From an uncultured Flavobacteriia bacterium (GTDB lineage: Bacteria; Bacteroidota; Bacteroidia; Flavobacteriales_D; Crocinitomicaceae): a stretch of DNA of 13,920 bases. The stretch lies in NCBI GenBank assembly GCA_903887095.1, contig CAISOQ010000094.1, positions 1-13,920 on the forward strand, read 5' to 3'. Positions 1 to 6,878 of the stretch are shown piece by piece (within the stretch, counting starts at the first letter, position 1; every line of letters starts with the position of its first letter). The translations under genes were made by a program, and so were the position numbers. Under the pieces are notes generated by a model that ran no database searches, had not been told where the DNA came from, and was given only the letters and a program-made list of their open reading frames with translations.

Positions 1-504
1 AGTGTGAATCAATGGTGGATGAAAAGCATCAATCTTTTTGCCGAAGGACTTGTGTGCTTGATTGGCTATGAAAAGACGGGGAACGGTTCAACAGATTCAG
101 GCATAAAAGAAATTGAAAAATATTGGTCAACTAGAATTAATACAAGAGGATTGATCTTAAAAGATGGATCAGGATTATCTCGTTCTAACGGTATTAGCGC
201 AAGTCATTTTTGTGAATTACTGAAATACATGAATACCTCTAAATTCAAAGATGCATTCAATTCCACACTGCCAGTCGCAGGAAAATCCGGCACTTTGAAT
301 TCACTCTGTAGAAATCAAGCGGGTCAAGGACGTGTAAGTGCTAAAAGCGGAACCATGTCTAAAATAAAATCGTATTCTGGATACGTTCAGTCCGCGTCCG
401 GAAAGAAAATTGCATTCGCAATTATTCTAACGAACTTTTCAGGATCCAGCAGCAATGCCACAACAAAAATTGAATCGATCTTGAATCAATTAGCGAATTT
501 TTAG
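1..504 (+). CDS. dacB: D-alanyl-D-alanine carboxypeptidase/endopeptidase, PBP4 family (C-terminal part, 5' truncated by window)
   Basis: The frame is open from base 1 to TAG at 502-504, so this is the last 167 codons of a gene that begins outside the window; the GTG at 4 is internal. Two of the three penicillin-binding motifs of the PBP4 (peptidase S13) family are visible. The SxN motif is S-R-S-N (178-189), inside DGSGLSRSNG, and the KTG-type motif is K-S-G-T (343-354), followed by a typical SYSGYV stretch. The catalytic SxxK must lie upstream and is not seen. Family members are exported to the periplasm, where they trim the terminal D-Ala of peptidoglycan stem peptides or cut cross-links. 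The 3' end overlaps the end of the convergent ddl by 15 bp, pairing D-Ala-D-Ala synthesis with removal. Family assignment is strong; carboxypeptidase versus endopeptidase activity cannot be told from this fragment. Confidence 0.88.
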   Translation, partial: SVNQWWMKSINLFAEGLVCLIGYEKTGNGSTDSGIKEIEKYWSTRINTRGLILKDGSGLSRSNGISASHFCELLKYMNTSKFKDAFNSTLPVAGKSGTLNSLCRNQAGQGRVSAKSGTMSKIKSYSGYVQSASGKKIAFAIILTNFSGSSSNATTKIESILNQLANF

Positions 505-1461
505 CTCCACCTCAAGAATTTCTTTCCAAAAATCTTGAATCGTTATACCATCACAAGCAAGCATTTGAGGAACAATACTCGCAGGAGAAAACCCTGGAGT
601 GGTATTCACTTCAATCACATGCGGCACACCATTCACAATCATGAAATCAATCCTGGCAATAGATCTTAATCGCAGCAATTGATAAATATATTTAGCCTGA
701 CGTTGTACCTCATTCCTCACAACATCATCAACCCTGGCGGGTGTAATTTCACTTGATTTACCAAGGTATTTCGCGTCATAATCAAAAAACTCATTTTCAG
801 AAGCTATTTCCGTAAGTGGCAGAGCATATACACCGTCTTTTCGTCTGAAAACCCCGCACGTCACCTCAACTCCGTCAAGGAATGACTCTGCGACAACAGT
901 ATCTCCTTCACCAAAAGCCTTTTGAAATGCAGGTAAAACCTCCTCGGTTGTCTTCACCTTTGAAATTCCGTAGCTTGAACCCGAATCAGATGGCTTTACA
1001 AAGATTGGCAATCCTAACTTGATAACTAAATCTTTTGCATCTAGTTGATCATCCTTGGATAGAAAAACAGAATTGGCCACTTTTATTCCAAAGCCTTTTA
1101 AAAATTGGTTGCAATACCATTTATCAAATGACAACGCAGAGGCAAGGGGTCCTGAATTTAAGTATGGAATTCCCTTCATATCAAGCAAAGCCTGAATTTT
1201 ACCATTTTCTCCCGGATCACCATGCACGTATACAATTGCGGTATCAATTGACCTTTGTTGCCCTTTGAGATTAAAACTCATTGTATTAATATCAAAATCA
1301 TATTCCTGAAGTTCATGTAAAACATACCAACGTTCTTGTGACACCACAATTCTAAAAACTTGATACTCCTTCGGGAAATTTACACAAATCGTTTCTGCAC
1401 TTTTTAAGGATATTTCCCATTCAGATGAGAATCCCCCACAGAAAACACCAATTGTTCTCAT
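490..1461 (-). CDS. ddl: D-alanine--D-alanine ligase
   Basis: A 323-residue ATP-grasp enzyme that joins two D-alanines in the cytoplasm for peptidoglycan precursor synthesis. Visible signatures in order: the N-terminal GGFSSEWEIS (residues 9-18, with the conserved Glu14), HGDPGENGKIQ (80-90), the ATP-binding KPSDSGSSYG (156-165), FFDYDAKY (225-232), RIDF (270-273) and the metal/phosphate-binding EVNTTPGF (284-291). The length is normal for Ddl. The ATG at 1461 directly precedes the conserved N-terminus. An element resembling the Bacteroidota -7 box (AATTTTAG on the minus strand, about 1477-1484) lies about 15 bp upstream, but it matches poorly. The gene is convergent with dacB and its stop lies inside the dacB end. 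The Y-type loop favours D-Ala rather than D-lactate as second substrate, which is inference from family knowledge. Confidence 0.95.
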   Translation of the reverse strand: MRTIGVFCGGFSSEWEISLKSAETICVNFPKEYQVFRIVVSQERWYVLHELQEYDFDINTMSFNLKGQQRSIDTAIVYVHGDPGENGKIQALLDMKGIPYLNSGPLASALSFDKWYCNQFLKGFGIKVANSVFLSKDDQLDAKDLVIKLGLPIFVKPSDSGSSYGISKVKTTEEVLPAFQKAFGEGDTVVAESFLDGVEVTCGVFRRKDGVYALPLTEIASENEFFDYDAKYLGKSSEITPARVDDVVRNEVQRQAKYIYQLLRLRSIARIDFMIVNGVPHVIEVNTTPGFSPASIVPQMLACDGITIQDFWKEILEVELKIR

Positions 1462-1590
1462 ACTTGAATTTTGCAGCTAAAATTAAATCTTTTCAAAGAC
1501 CAAAACAGATTGAAAAGTTAAAGTTATTAGGCAGAAGAATGTTGATTTCTTGAATTAAGTATGAAAAGCCATGTTGACTCATTTAACACA

Positions 1591-1618
1591 TTGACAATCT
1601 AAAATTTATGATTGTTAA
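1591..1618. repeat. Imperfect inverted repeat upstream of the HYR-protein promoter
   Basis: TTGACAATC (1591-1599) and GATTGTTAA (1610-1618) pair at 8 of 9 positions around a 10-base AT-only loop. The repeat sits about 43-70 bp upstream of the -7 element of the large secreted-protein gene, where an operator could lie. It is also 130 bp from the divergent ddl start. The region is very AT-rich, so chance is a real alternative and no binding protein can be named. Confidence 0.25.
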
Positions 1619-1660
1619 AAAGGTTTAATAATCGGAATTTAATTTTAATTTACTTTCTCC

Positions 1661-1668
1661 TATATTTG
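1661..1668 (+). promoter_or_regulatory. Bacteroidota-type -7 promoter element for the HYR-repeat gene
   Basis: TATATTTG matches the Bacteroidota -7 consensus TAnnTTTG exactly and is followed by CAGCC. It lies 34 bp before the ATG at 1703, giving a predicted leader of about 30 nt. No good TTTG (-33) element is seen upstream; the region there is an AT-rich TTTAATTTTAATTT tract. No Shine-Dalgarno sequence precedes the ATG, as is usual in this phylum. The promoter would serve the whole unit 1703-8201. Confidence 0.7.
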
Positions 1669-1702
1669 CAGCCGTATTGTATCAACCATACACTTTTAAA
1701 CT

Positions 1703-4700
1703 ATGTTGCAAAAGATCATTTTAACCACTCTGTTGTTTACGAGCTTCTTAGGCTTGAGTCAAACAGCTACTATTTACAGCGGGAATTTTGAGACACCATT
1801 TACTGATTGGAGCATTTTAGGAACTCAATCCCCAAACAAATGGGTTAACAGTGATTGTGCTGGAAATGGAATCGCATTTTCTGGAACCAATTCACTTTAT
1901 GTCACCAACTTGAGCGCAGGATCTGGCTGCACCTCCTCCTATTCTTATGACGATGCACCATCAGGGACATTGTTTACGCTGGCATATACTCCTGTTGATG
2001 CGACGTGTGCTTCATCTCTTTCAATTCAATACGATTATACTACAGGAGGTGTGGCGGCTGAAGATTATACTGAATTAGTTTACAGCACCGATGGGGTAAT
2101 TTGGAATGTCTTAGGATCAGCATTAACCATTAATGCGTCTTGGTCAACAGTAACAGCTTCACTTCCAAGTGCACTTGATTTTTCGTCTTTCTTTATTGGT
2201 TTTAGGTTTACCTATAATGATGCTACTGTTGCCGGTCAGCCAACTGCAATAGACAATGTAGTGATTTCAGGAACAGATACCCAAAAGCCATTAATGACTT
2301 GCCCTTTTTCTGTGAATTTGCCAGTAGATGGAACTTGCTCAGCCATTGCGGATGATTTTGCTAAATCATTGGTTGCATTGTCTGATAATTGTACGGATTC
2401 AGTCAATATTCTTGTAAATCAGAATATACCATTCGGAACAAACATAGGTGTTGCTCCGGGAGGAAGTGTAAGCATTACGTTAACAGCAACAGATGAATCA
2501 GGAAATTTTGAAAGCTGCTCATTTACGTTAAACATTATTGATGACACCAATCCTCAAATAAGCACGTGTCCAGGAGATACAAATATTTATGTTGACAACA
2601 GTTGCAATGCAGTAATTGGAGATTATGCTGTGTTAGCAGTTGGTACTGACAATTGCTCTTCAGTATTATTCTCTCAATCTCCACCGGCAGGAACAATTAT
2701 TTCTGGGCAAGGAATTATTACTCCTGTTACAATAACAGCAACAGACGATTCGGGAAATAGTATTCAATGTTCATTGAATGCTACATCTGTTGACACACTT
2801 GTACCAACAATTACATGTCCAAGTAACACAACTATTTATGCAGATGCTGCTTGTGAATTTATTTTGCCAGATTACACTAATGCAGCTGTTGCATTCGATA
2901 ATTGTGTGGCGAGCTCAAGCCTTATTCTTACCCAATCTCCTGCAGCAGGGACTACTGTCAGCAGTTCTCTAAACATCACACTTACCGTAAATGGCGGAAT
3001 TCCAGCGACTCCACAAACTTGTCAATTTCAAGCCATTTTTGTTGACACGATCAAACCAAATATTGTCTGTCCTGTTCCCACTCAATTGTCTCTTAGTGGA
3101 TCATGCGATGTGTCTTTAACAGATTATTCAACTTCAGTTGGTTGGACAGACAACTGCACGTCTTCATCCGCATCGATGAACTTTTCGCAAACACCAATTG
3201 GAGGAACAATGATTTCTTCGAACACCTTGGTTACAATTACGGCAACTGATCCTTCTGGAAATTCTAGATCTTGCATTTTTACACAAACAGTGGTGGACGA
3301 TATAGATCCTGTTTTAAGTTGCCCGACAGATCAAACATTACCATTAAATGCAAATTGTTTTGCTACCATACCTGATTATTCATTAGCCGTCTCCAGTGTT
3401 GAAAACTGTTTTTATTCTAATCCAGTTACATACAGTCAATCACCACTTGCCGGGACTACTTTGAACGGTACAGCTGTTATTACAATAATTGGCACAGATG
3501 AATCTGGAAATCAAGGTTCATGCTCATTCAATGTCAATGTTATCGATACAACGAACCCTGCAATTACATGCCCTTCTGATAATACAGTGGCTTTAGATGC
3601 CGGATGTTCATATCAACTTGGAAACGTTTCAGGTGGGGCTGTATACGCCGACAATTGCACACCTCAGGGATCATTGATTTACTCTCAATTGCCAGTTGCA
3701 GGGACAAGCCTAACACCTGGACCCCATGTTATTGAATTAACAATTGAAGATCTTGCTGGGAACTCAAGTACTTGTACTTACAATTTAACTGTTGAAGATC
3801 AAACCGTTCCGCAAGTCAATTGCTCATCAAATATTAGTTTGCCAATCGACGTTAATTGTCAGGCTGCTCTAACAGACTATACAATGATGGGTTCAATTGT
3901 GGATAATTGTAATAGTTTAGCCCAATTAACGATTACTCAAAATCCCCCAGCCGGAACATTAATCAATTCTAACACGCAAATTACTATTAATGCAGTCGAC
4001 CAAGCTGGAAATAGCGCATCATGTAGTTTTTTCGCATTGATTATTGACAACATTTCACCTACTATCAATTGCCCTTCAAGTATTAACGCAACGACAACAA
4101 GCGGTTGCGATTACTTAATCCCTGATTTATCAAGTCAAGTTACCTACAACGATAACTGCCTTGTTGGTCTGAGTGTTTATCAGAATCCTGCAATAGGTAC
4201 ACCTGTTTCAGGAATAACCTCTGTACTAGTAACTGTCTATGACCAAAGTGGGAATTCAGCAAGTTGCTCCTCTTTGATAAATCCAATAGATACTGAGGTA
4301 CCTGTAATCAACTGTCCAAACCCTGCACCAGTGAATAATGGAGCTAATTGTGCGCATACTTTAGGGAATTATACCACTACGGCATTGGTAGTTGACAACT
4401 GCTCAAATTACACTATCGTTCAAACTCCTGCAGTTGGAACGACCTTGCAAACTGGTTCACACGTTATTCAATTGGATGTTATTGATATTGGCGGAAACAT
4501 TGGACAATGTTCTTTTATTTTGGACATCAATGAAAATGTACCACCGACAATCACGTGTCCAAATGATATAACTGGTTGTGATCCTGTAGTTAACTTCACA
4601 GATCCATTGTTCAGTGATAATTGTTTTGCTTTTATTACTCAAACGGATGCATCAGGATTAATTTCAGGTGATGAATTCCCGATTGGAACCACCACGTTGA

Positions 4701-5803
4701 GCTACATTGTAGAGGATTCTTCTTCAAATACGGCAAGTTGTTCTTTCAACGTACAAGTGCTTGATTTCCCTTCCGTGGCAGATATACTTGTCGATTCTGT
4801 CTCCTTGTGTCAAGTAACTAGCGCAGTGGTAGAAGCTTTGCCTGTAACCAGTGGAACTGGTCAATGGACCTTGCTTTCGGGACAGGGCACATTTAACAAT
4901 CCATCAGCGAACCTTACGGGTGTAAACAACTTAAATTACGGCACAAACGAACTGTTATGGACAATCTCTTCCGCATCTTGTGGTAGCTACAGCGACACTG
5001 TTGCGATTTACGTATATGAAGCTCCATTAGCGGCTAGCACACTTGACACTGTCTATTTGTGCAATGTAAATTACTTTAACCTTTCTGCGAATGTTCCGCT
5101 GTACGGAACAGGCACATGGACCACCGATCAAGGTGCAACAATTACGAATACCAACCTTGCTACTTCTGCTGCTGCGAATTTAACCAATGGATGGAATCAA
5201 TTTGTTTGGACTATAACGAATGGCTCATGTCCGTCTACTTCGGATACCATGGATGTGTTTGTGGCACCAGTTGCCCAAATTGACCAGCCGGATACTGCTG
5301 TTTGTATTGAAAACGGAAGTGTGCAACTAACTGCTACTTCGCCTATCACCGAGCAATCTGTCTTGTGGATATTTGTTTCAGGATCTGGTAATTTAAGCGA
5401 TCCATTTTCGAATAACACCTTAATTGATGATATTGGATTAGGTCTTAATATGGTTGTATACCAAATGAATACGGACAATTGTTTGCCAACAACAGATACA
5501 ATCATTATTGTGTCGTCTTTGTGTGATGGTTTCACCCCTGACTTCCCAACAGTTATAACACCAAACCTCGATGGTAAGAATGATATTTTTGTCATAGATT
5601 ATCTTGATCAACTGTACCCAGAATGCCGTGTTACTGTATTTAATCGATGGGGTTCAGTCGTCTATGAATCTGTAGGATATGAAGATCCATGGAATGGTAC
5701 CTTCAAAGGTGAAGAACTGCCGATGGGAACCTATTTTTATAAGATTGAGCTCAACGATGATAAAGCGACAGTCTACAACGGTCCAATCAGTATAATCAGA
5801 TAA
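1703..5803 (+). CDS. Secreted HYR-repeat protein with T9SS type B (CHU_C) C-terminal sorting domain
   Basis: A 1366-residue exported surface or extracellular protein. Residues 1-20 form a signal peptide ending near GLSQ. Residues 21-194 form a beta-rich region resembling jelly-roll/MAM-like domains, with a typical AIDNVVISG ending. Residues 195-1022 hold ten tandem HYR domains of 76-88 residues, each built around CP, DNC, a GT turn, D-x-SGN and a final Cys. Residues 1023-1276 hold three Ig-like repeats, and 1277-1366 the gliding-motility-associated CHU_C domain (PNLDGKNDIF, FNRWGSVVYE, PWNGTFKGEELPMGTYFY). Known family members cross the outer membrane by the type IX system, and type B substrates such as SprB depend on a SprF-like partner; one follows after 10 bp. 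HYR domains have an Ig-like fold linked to adhesion. A role in adhesion, biofilm or surface-layer function is inference; no enzymatic domain is visible. Confidence 0.9.
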   Translation: MLQKIILTTLLFTSFLGLSQTATIYSGNFETPFTDWSILGTQSPNKWVNSDCAGNGIAFSGTNSLYVTNLSAGSGCTSSYSYDDAPSGTLFTLAYTPVDATCASSLSIQYDYTTGGVAAEDYTELVYSTDGVIWNVLGSALTINASWSTVTASLPSALDFSSFFIGFRFTYNDATVAGQPTAIDNVVISGTDTQKPLMTCPFSVNLPVDGTCSAIADDFAKSLVALSDNCTDSVNILVNQNIPFGTNIGVAPGGSVSITLTATDESGNFESCSFTLNIIDDTNPQISTCPGDTNIYVDNSCNAVIGDYAVLAVGTDNCSSVLFSQSPPAGTIISGQGIITPVTITATDDSGNSIQCSLNATSVDTLVPTITCPSNTTIYADAACEFILPDYTNAAVAFDNCVASSSLILTQSPAAGTTVSSSLNITLTVNGGIPATPQTCQFQAIFVDTIKPNIVCPVPTQLSLSGSCDVSLTDYSTSVGWTDNCTSSSASMNFSQTPIGGTMISSNTLVTITATDPSGNSRSCIFTQTVVDDIDPVLSCPTDQTLPLNANCFATIPDYSLAVSSVENCFYSNPVTYSQSPLAGTTLNGTAVITIIGTDESGNQGSCSFNVNVIDTTNPAITCPSDNTVALDAGCSYQLGNVSGGAVYADNCTPQGSLIYSQLPVAGTSLTPGPHVIELTIEDLAGNSSTCTYNLTVEDQTVPQVNCSSNISLPIDVNCQAALTDYTMMGSIVDNCNSLAQLTITQNPPAGTLINSNTQITINAVDQAGNSASCSFFALIIDNISPTINCPSSINATTTSGCDYLIPDLSSQVTYNDNCLVGLSVYQNPAIGTPVSGITSVLVTVYDQSGNSASCSSLINPIDTEVPVINCPNPAPVNNGANCAHTLGNYTTTALVVDNCSNYTIVQTPAVGTTLQTGSHVIQLDVIDIGGNIGQCSFILDINENVPPTITCPNDITGCDPVVNFTDPLFSDNCFAFITQTDASGLISGDEFPIGTTTLSYIVEDSSSNTASCSFNVQVLDFPSVADILVDSVSLCQVTSAVVEALPVTSGTGQWTLLSGQGTFNNPSANLTGVNNLNYGTNELLWTISSASCGSYSDTVAIYVYEAPLAASTLDTVYLCNVNYFNLSANVPLYGTGTWTTDQGATITNTNLATSAAANLTNGWNQFVWTITNGSCPSTSDTMDVFVAPVAQIDQPDTAVCIENGSVQLTATSPITEQSVLWIFVSGSGNLSDPFSNNTLIDDIGLGLNMVVYQMNTDNCLPTTDTIIIVSSLCDGFTPDFPTVITPNLDGKNDIFVIDYLDQLYPECRVTVFNRWGSVVYESVGYEDPWNGTFKGEELPMGTYFYKIELNDDKATVYNGPISIIR
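2285..4768 (+). repeat. Ten tandem HYR domains (protein-level repeat array)
   Basis: Repeat boundaries by residue: 195-282, 283-366, 367-450, 451-534, 535-617, 618-701, 702-784, 785-865, 866-946 and 947-1022. The shared pattern is P-x-x-x-C-P, a second Cys about 10-12 residues later, DNC near position 34, a Q-x-P-x-x-GT turn, a D-x-SGN-type motif, a fourth Cys and an acidic linker such as VIDTT. The fourfold Cys pattern suggests two disulfides per domain after export. Repeat 3 lacks the D-x-SGN motif (NGGIPATPQ instead), repeat 5 has ENC for DNC, and repeat 10 is shorter with its second Cys moved. The copies are diverged in DNA, with no long identical stretches noticed, which argues for an old array rather than recent expansion. 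Confidence 0.88.
4769..5530 (+). repeat. Three tandem Ig-like repeats between HYR array and sorting domain
   Basis: Residues 1023-1108, 1109-1190 and 1191-1276 share a pattern: D-S/T-V/A-x-L/V-C near the start, a G-x-W or VLW strand, a G-x-G-x-x turn, an L-x-x-G-x-N step, a strand ending in N/S-x-x-C, and a closing SDT/TDT with hydrophobic residues. The length (82-86 residues) resembles the HYR units, but the DNC and SGN signatures are absent, so this is a different Ig-like class. Such repeats often stand next to CHU_C domains in T9SS substrates and probably act as a stalk near the cell surface. The third copy is the most diverged. Confidence 0.65.
5531..5803 (+). other. CHU_C / gliding-motility-associated C-terminal domain (type B T9SS sorting signal)
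   Basis: The last 90 residues (1277-1366) contain the signatures of this family: FTPDFPTVITPNLDGKND, then R-V-T-V-F-N-R-W-G, Y-x-D-P-W-N-G and G-T-Y-F-Y-K-I. In known proteins this domain sends the passenger through the type IX secretion system. The type B class is not processed and anchored in the same way as the short type A domain, and is linked to PorP/SprF partners. Confidence 0.9.
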
Positions 5804-5813
5804 TTCCGGAAAC

Positions 5814-6869
5814 ATGAAAAATATGATCTTAAAATCAGCACTTGTATTCACGGTAGTATCAACTGTGATAAACATTAACGCTCAACAAGACTATCAGTTT
5901 GCAAACTCAGCGTTCAATCCTTATTTGTTAAATCCAGCTGCAGGTGGGATGACGGATGTGATGCAATTTGAAATAACGAGTAGGAGTCAATGGTTGGGAT
6001 ATGATGGTGGTCCGCGTACATTTTTAGCTTCAGGAAATAGTCAATTTGCTTTCAAGAAAGGCGAGAAAAATGTTCTTAGCGAGTTCAATGTAAAGGATGA
6101 AAAATTATTCGAAGGTCCAAAAGTTACAATAGCCAAGAAAAAACACGTTGTAGGCGGAAAGATTTGGAATGATAATATCGGCCCTTTTTCAAAAACTTCT
6201 TTTCAAGGAAGTTATGCTTACCACTTGCCTTTATCCAAAAAATTAAATTTTGGAGTGGGAATTGGTTTAGGAATGAGCAATTTTAGCTTGGATCAAAACA
6301 AGGTGAATTTGTATCAAACAGATGACAATACTTACAATCAGTTTTTAGGAAATTCATCTCAGCAAAATTTAGGCGATGCTCAAGCTGGATTCGTGGTATA
6401 TGGCGAAAAATTCTATTTTGGATTCAGTAGTTCTCAGATTTTAAAGAATTCTGTTGTTTTAAATAGTATAATGACAGGAAGTAATTTCAATCGTCATTAT
6501 TTCACGATGATGAAATATAAATTCGCATTGACAAAAACATTGAATTTAGAGCCATCTCTAATTGTGAAATCAGTTTCTAACAGCCCATTATCTTTGGATT
6601 TCGGAGCGCGAATAATTACGAAAAACAGAAGTTGGGCTAGCATTCAATACCGAAGCGGTAATAGTTTGATTTTCCAAGTTGGCAGTAACCTTCTGAAGAA
6701 TTTGTATATCTGTTATGCTTATGAACAAAGTACTGGCAAGTTGAGAGTTGCTAGCAATGGTACACATGAAATTCAGTTGGGCTTCTATTTAGGTAAAAAC
6801 CGAAACATGGAAGATGAGCTGAAAGACGGCAAAAAAAAGGAGGAGAAAGCCCAAGAGAATAAGCAATAA
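5814..6869 (+). CDS. PorP/SprF family type IX secretion outer-membrane protein
   Basis: A 351-residue protein. A signal peptide spans residues 1-23 (cleavage likely before QQDYQF). The family's N-terminal motif follows: NSAFNPYLLNPAAGG (31-45) and then SRSQWLGYDGGPRT (56-69), matching the usual N-P-x-x-x-N-P-A and R-x-Q-W-x-G-x-x-G-x-P-x-T pattern. The rest is alternating beta-strand sequence typical of an outer-membrane barrel, with a charged, Lys/Glu-rich tail (about 328-351) not usual for the core family. In Flavobacterium, SprF is needed for secretion of the type B substrate SprB. This gene starts 10 bp after the HYR/CHU_C gene, so it is probably that protein's dedicated partner; the pairing is inference from adjacency. 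An alternative ATG lies three codons downstream at 5823 and would barely shorten the signal peptide. Confidence 0.88.
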   Translation: MKNMILKSALVFTVVSTVININAQQDYQFANSAFNPYLLNPAAGGMTDVMQFEITSRSQWLGYDGGPRTFLASGNSQFAFKKGEKNVLSEFNVKDEKLFEGPKVTIAKKKHVVGGKIWNDNIGPFSKTSFQGSYAYHLPLSKKLNFGVGIGLGMSNFSLDQNKVNLYQTDDNTYNQFLGNSSQQNLGDAQAGFVVYGEKFYFGFSSSQILKNSVVLNSIMTGSNFNRHYFTMMKYKFALTKTLNLEPSLIVKSVSNSPLSLDFGARIITKNRSWASIQYRSGNSLIFQVGSNLLKNLYICYAYEQSTGKLRVASNGTHEIQLGFYLGKNRNMEDELKDGKKKEEKAQENKQ

Positions 6870-6878
6870 TTTCAAAGA

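Noticed and set aside
1465..1472. GAATTTTG on the + strand, near the -7 consensus
   Set aside because: It lacks the conserved first T and is far from the rightward gene, which has an exact -7 element at 1661; probably chance.
5197..5595. Minus-strand open frame within the Ig-like region and start of CHU_C of the secreted protein
   Set aside because: Low-complexity antisense translation of a certain coding region; no start context or domain.
1703..5803. Possibility that the repeat array is a recently expanded DNA tandem repeat or recombination hotspot
   Set aside because: The ten HYR units are well diverged in sequence and vary in length from 76 to 88 residues; no long identical DNA repeats were noticed.
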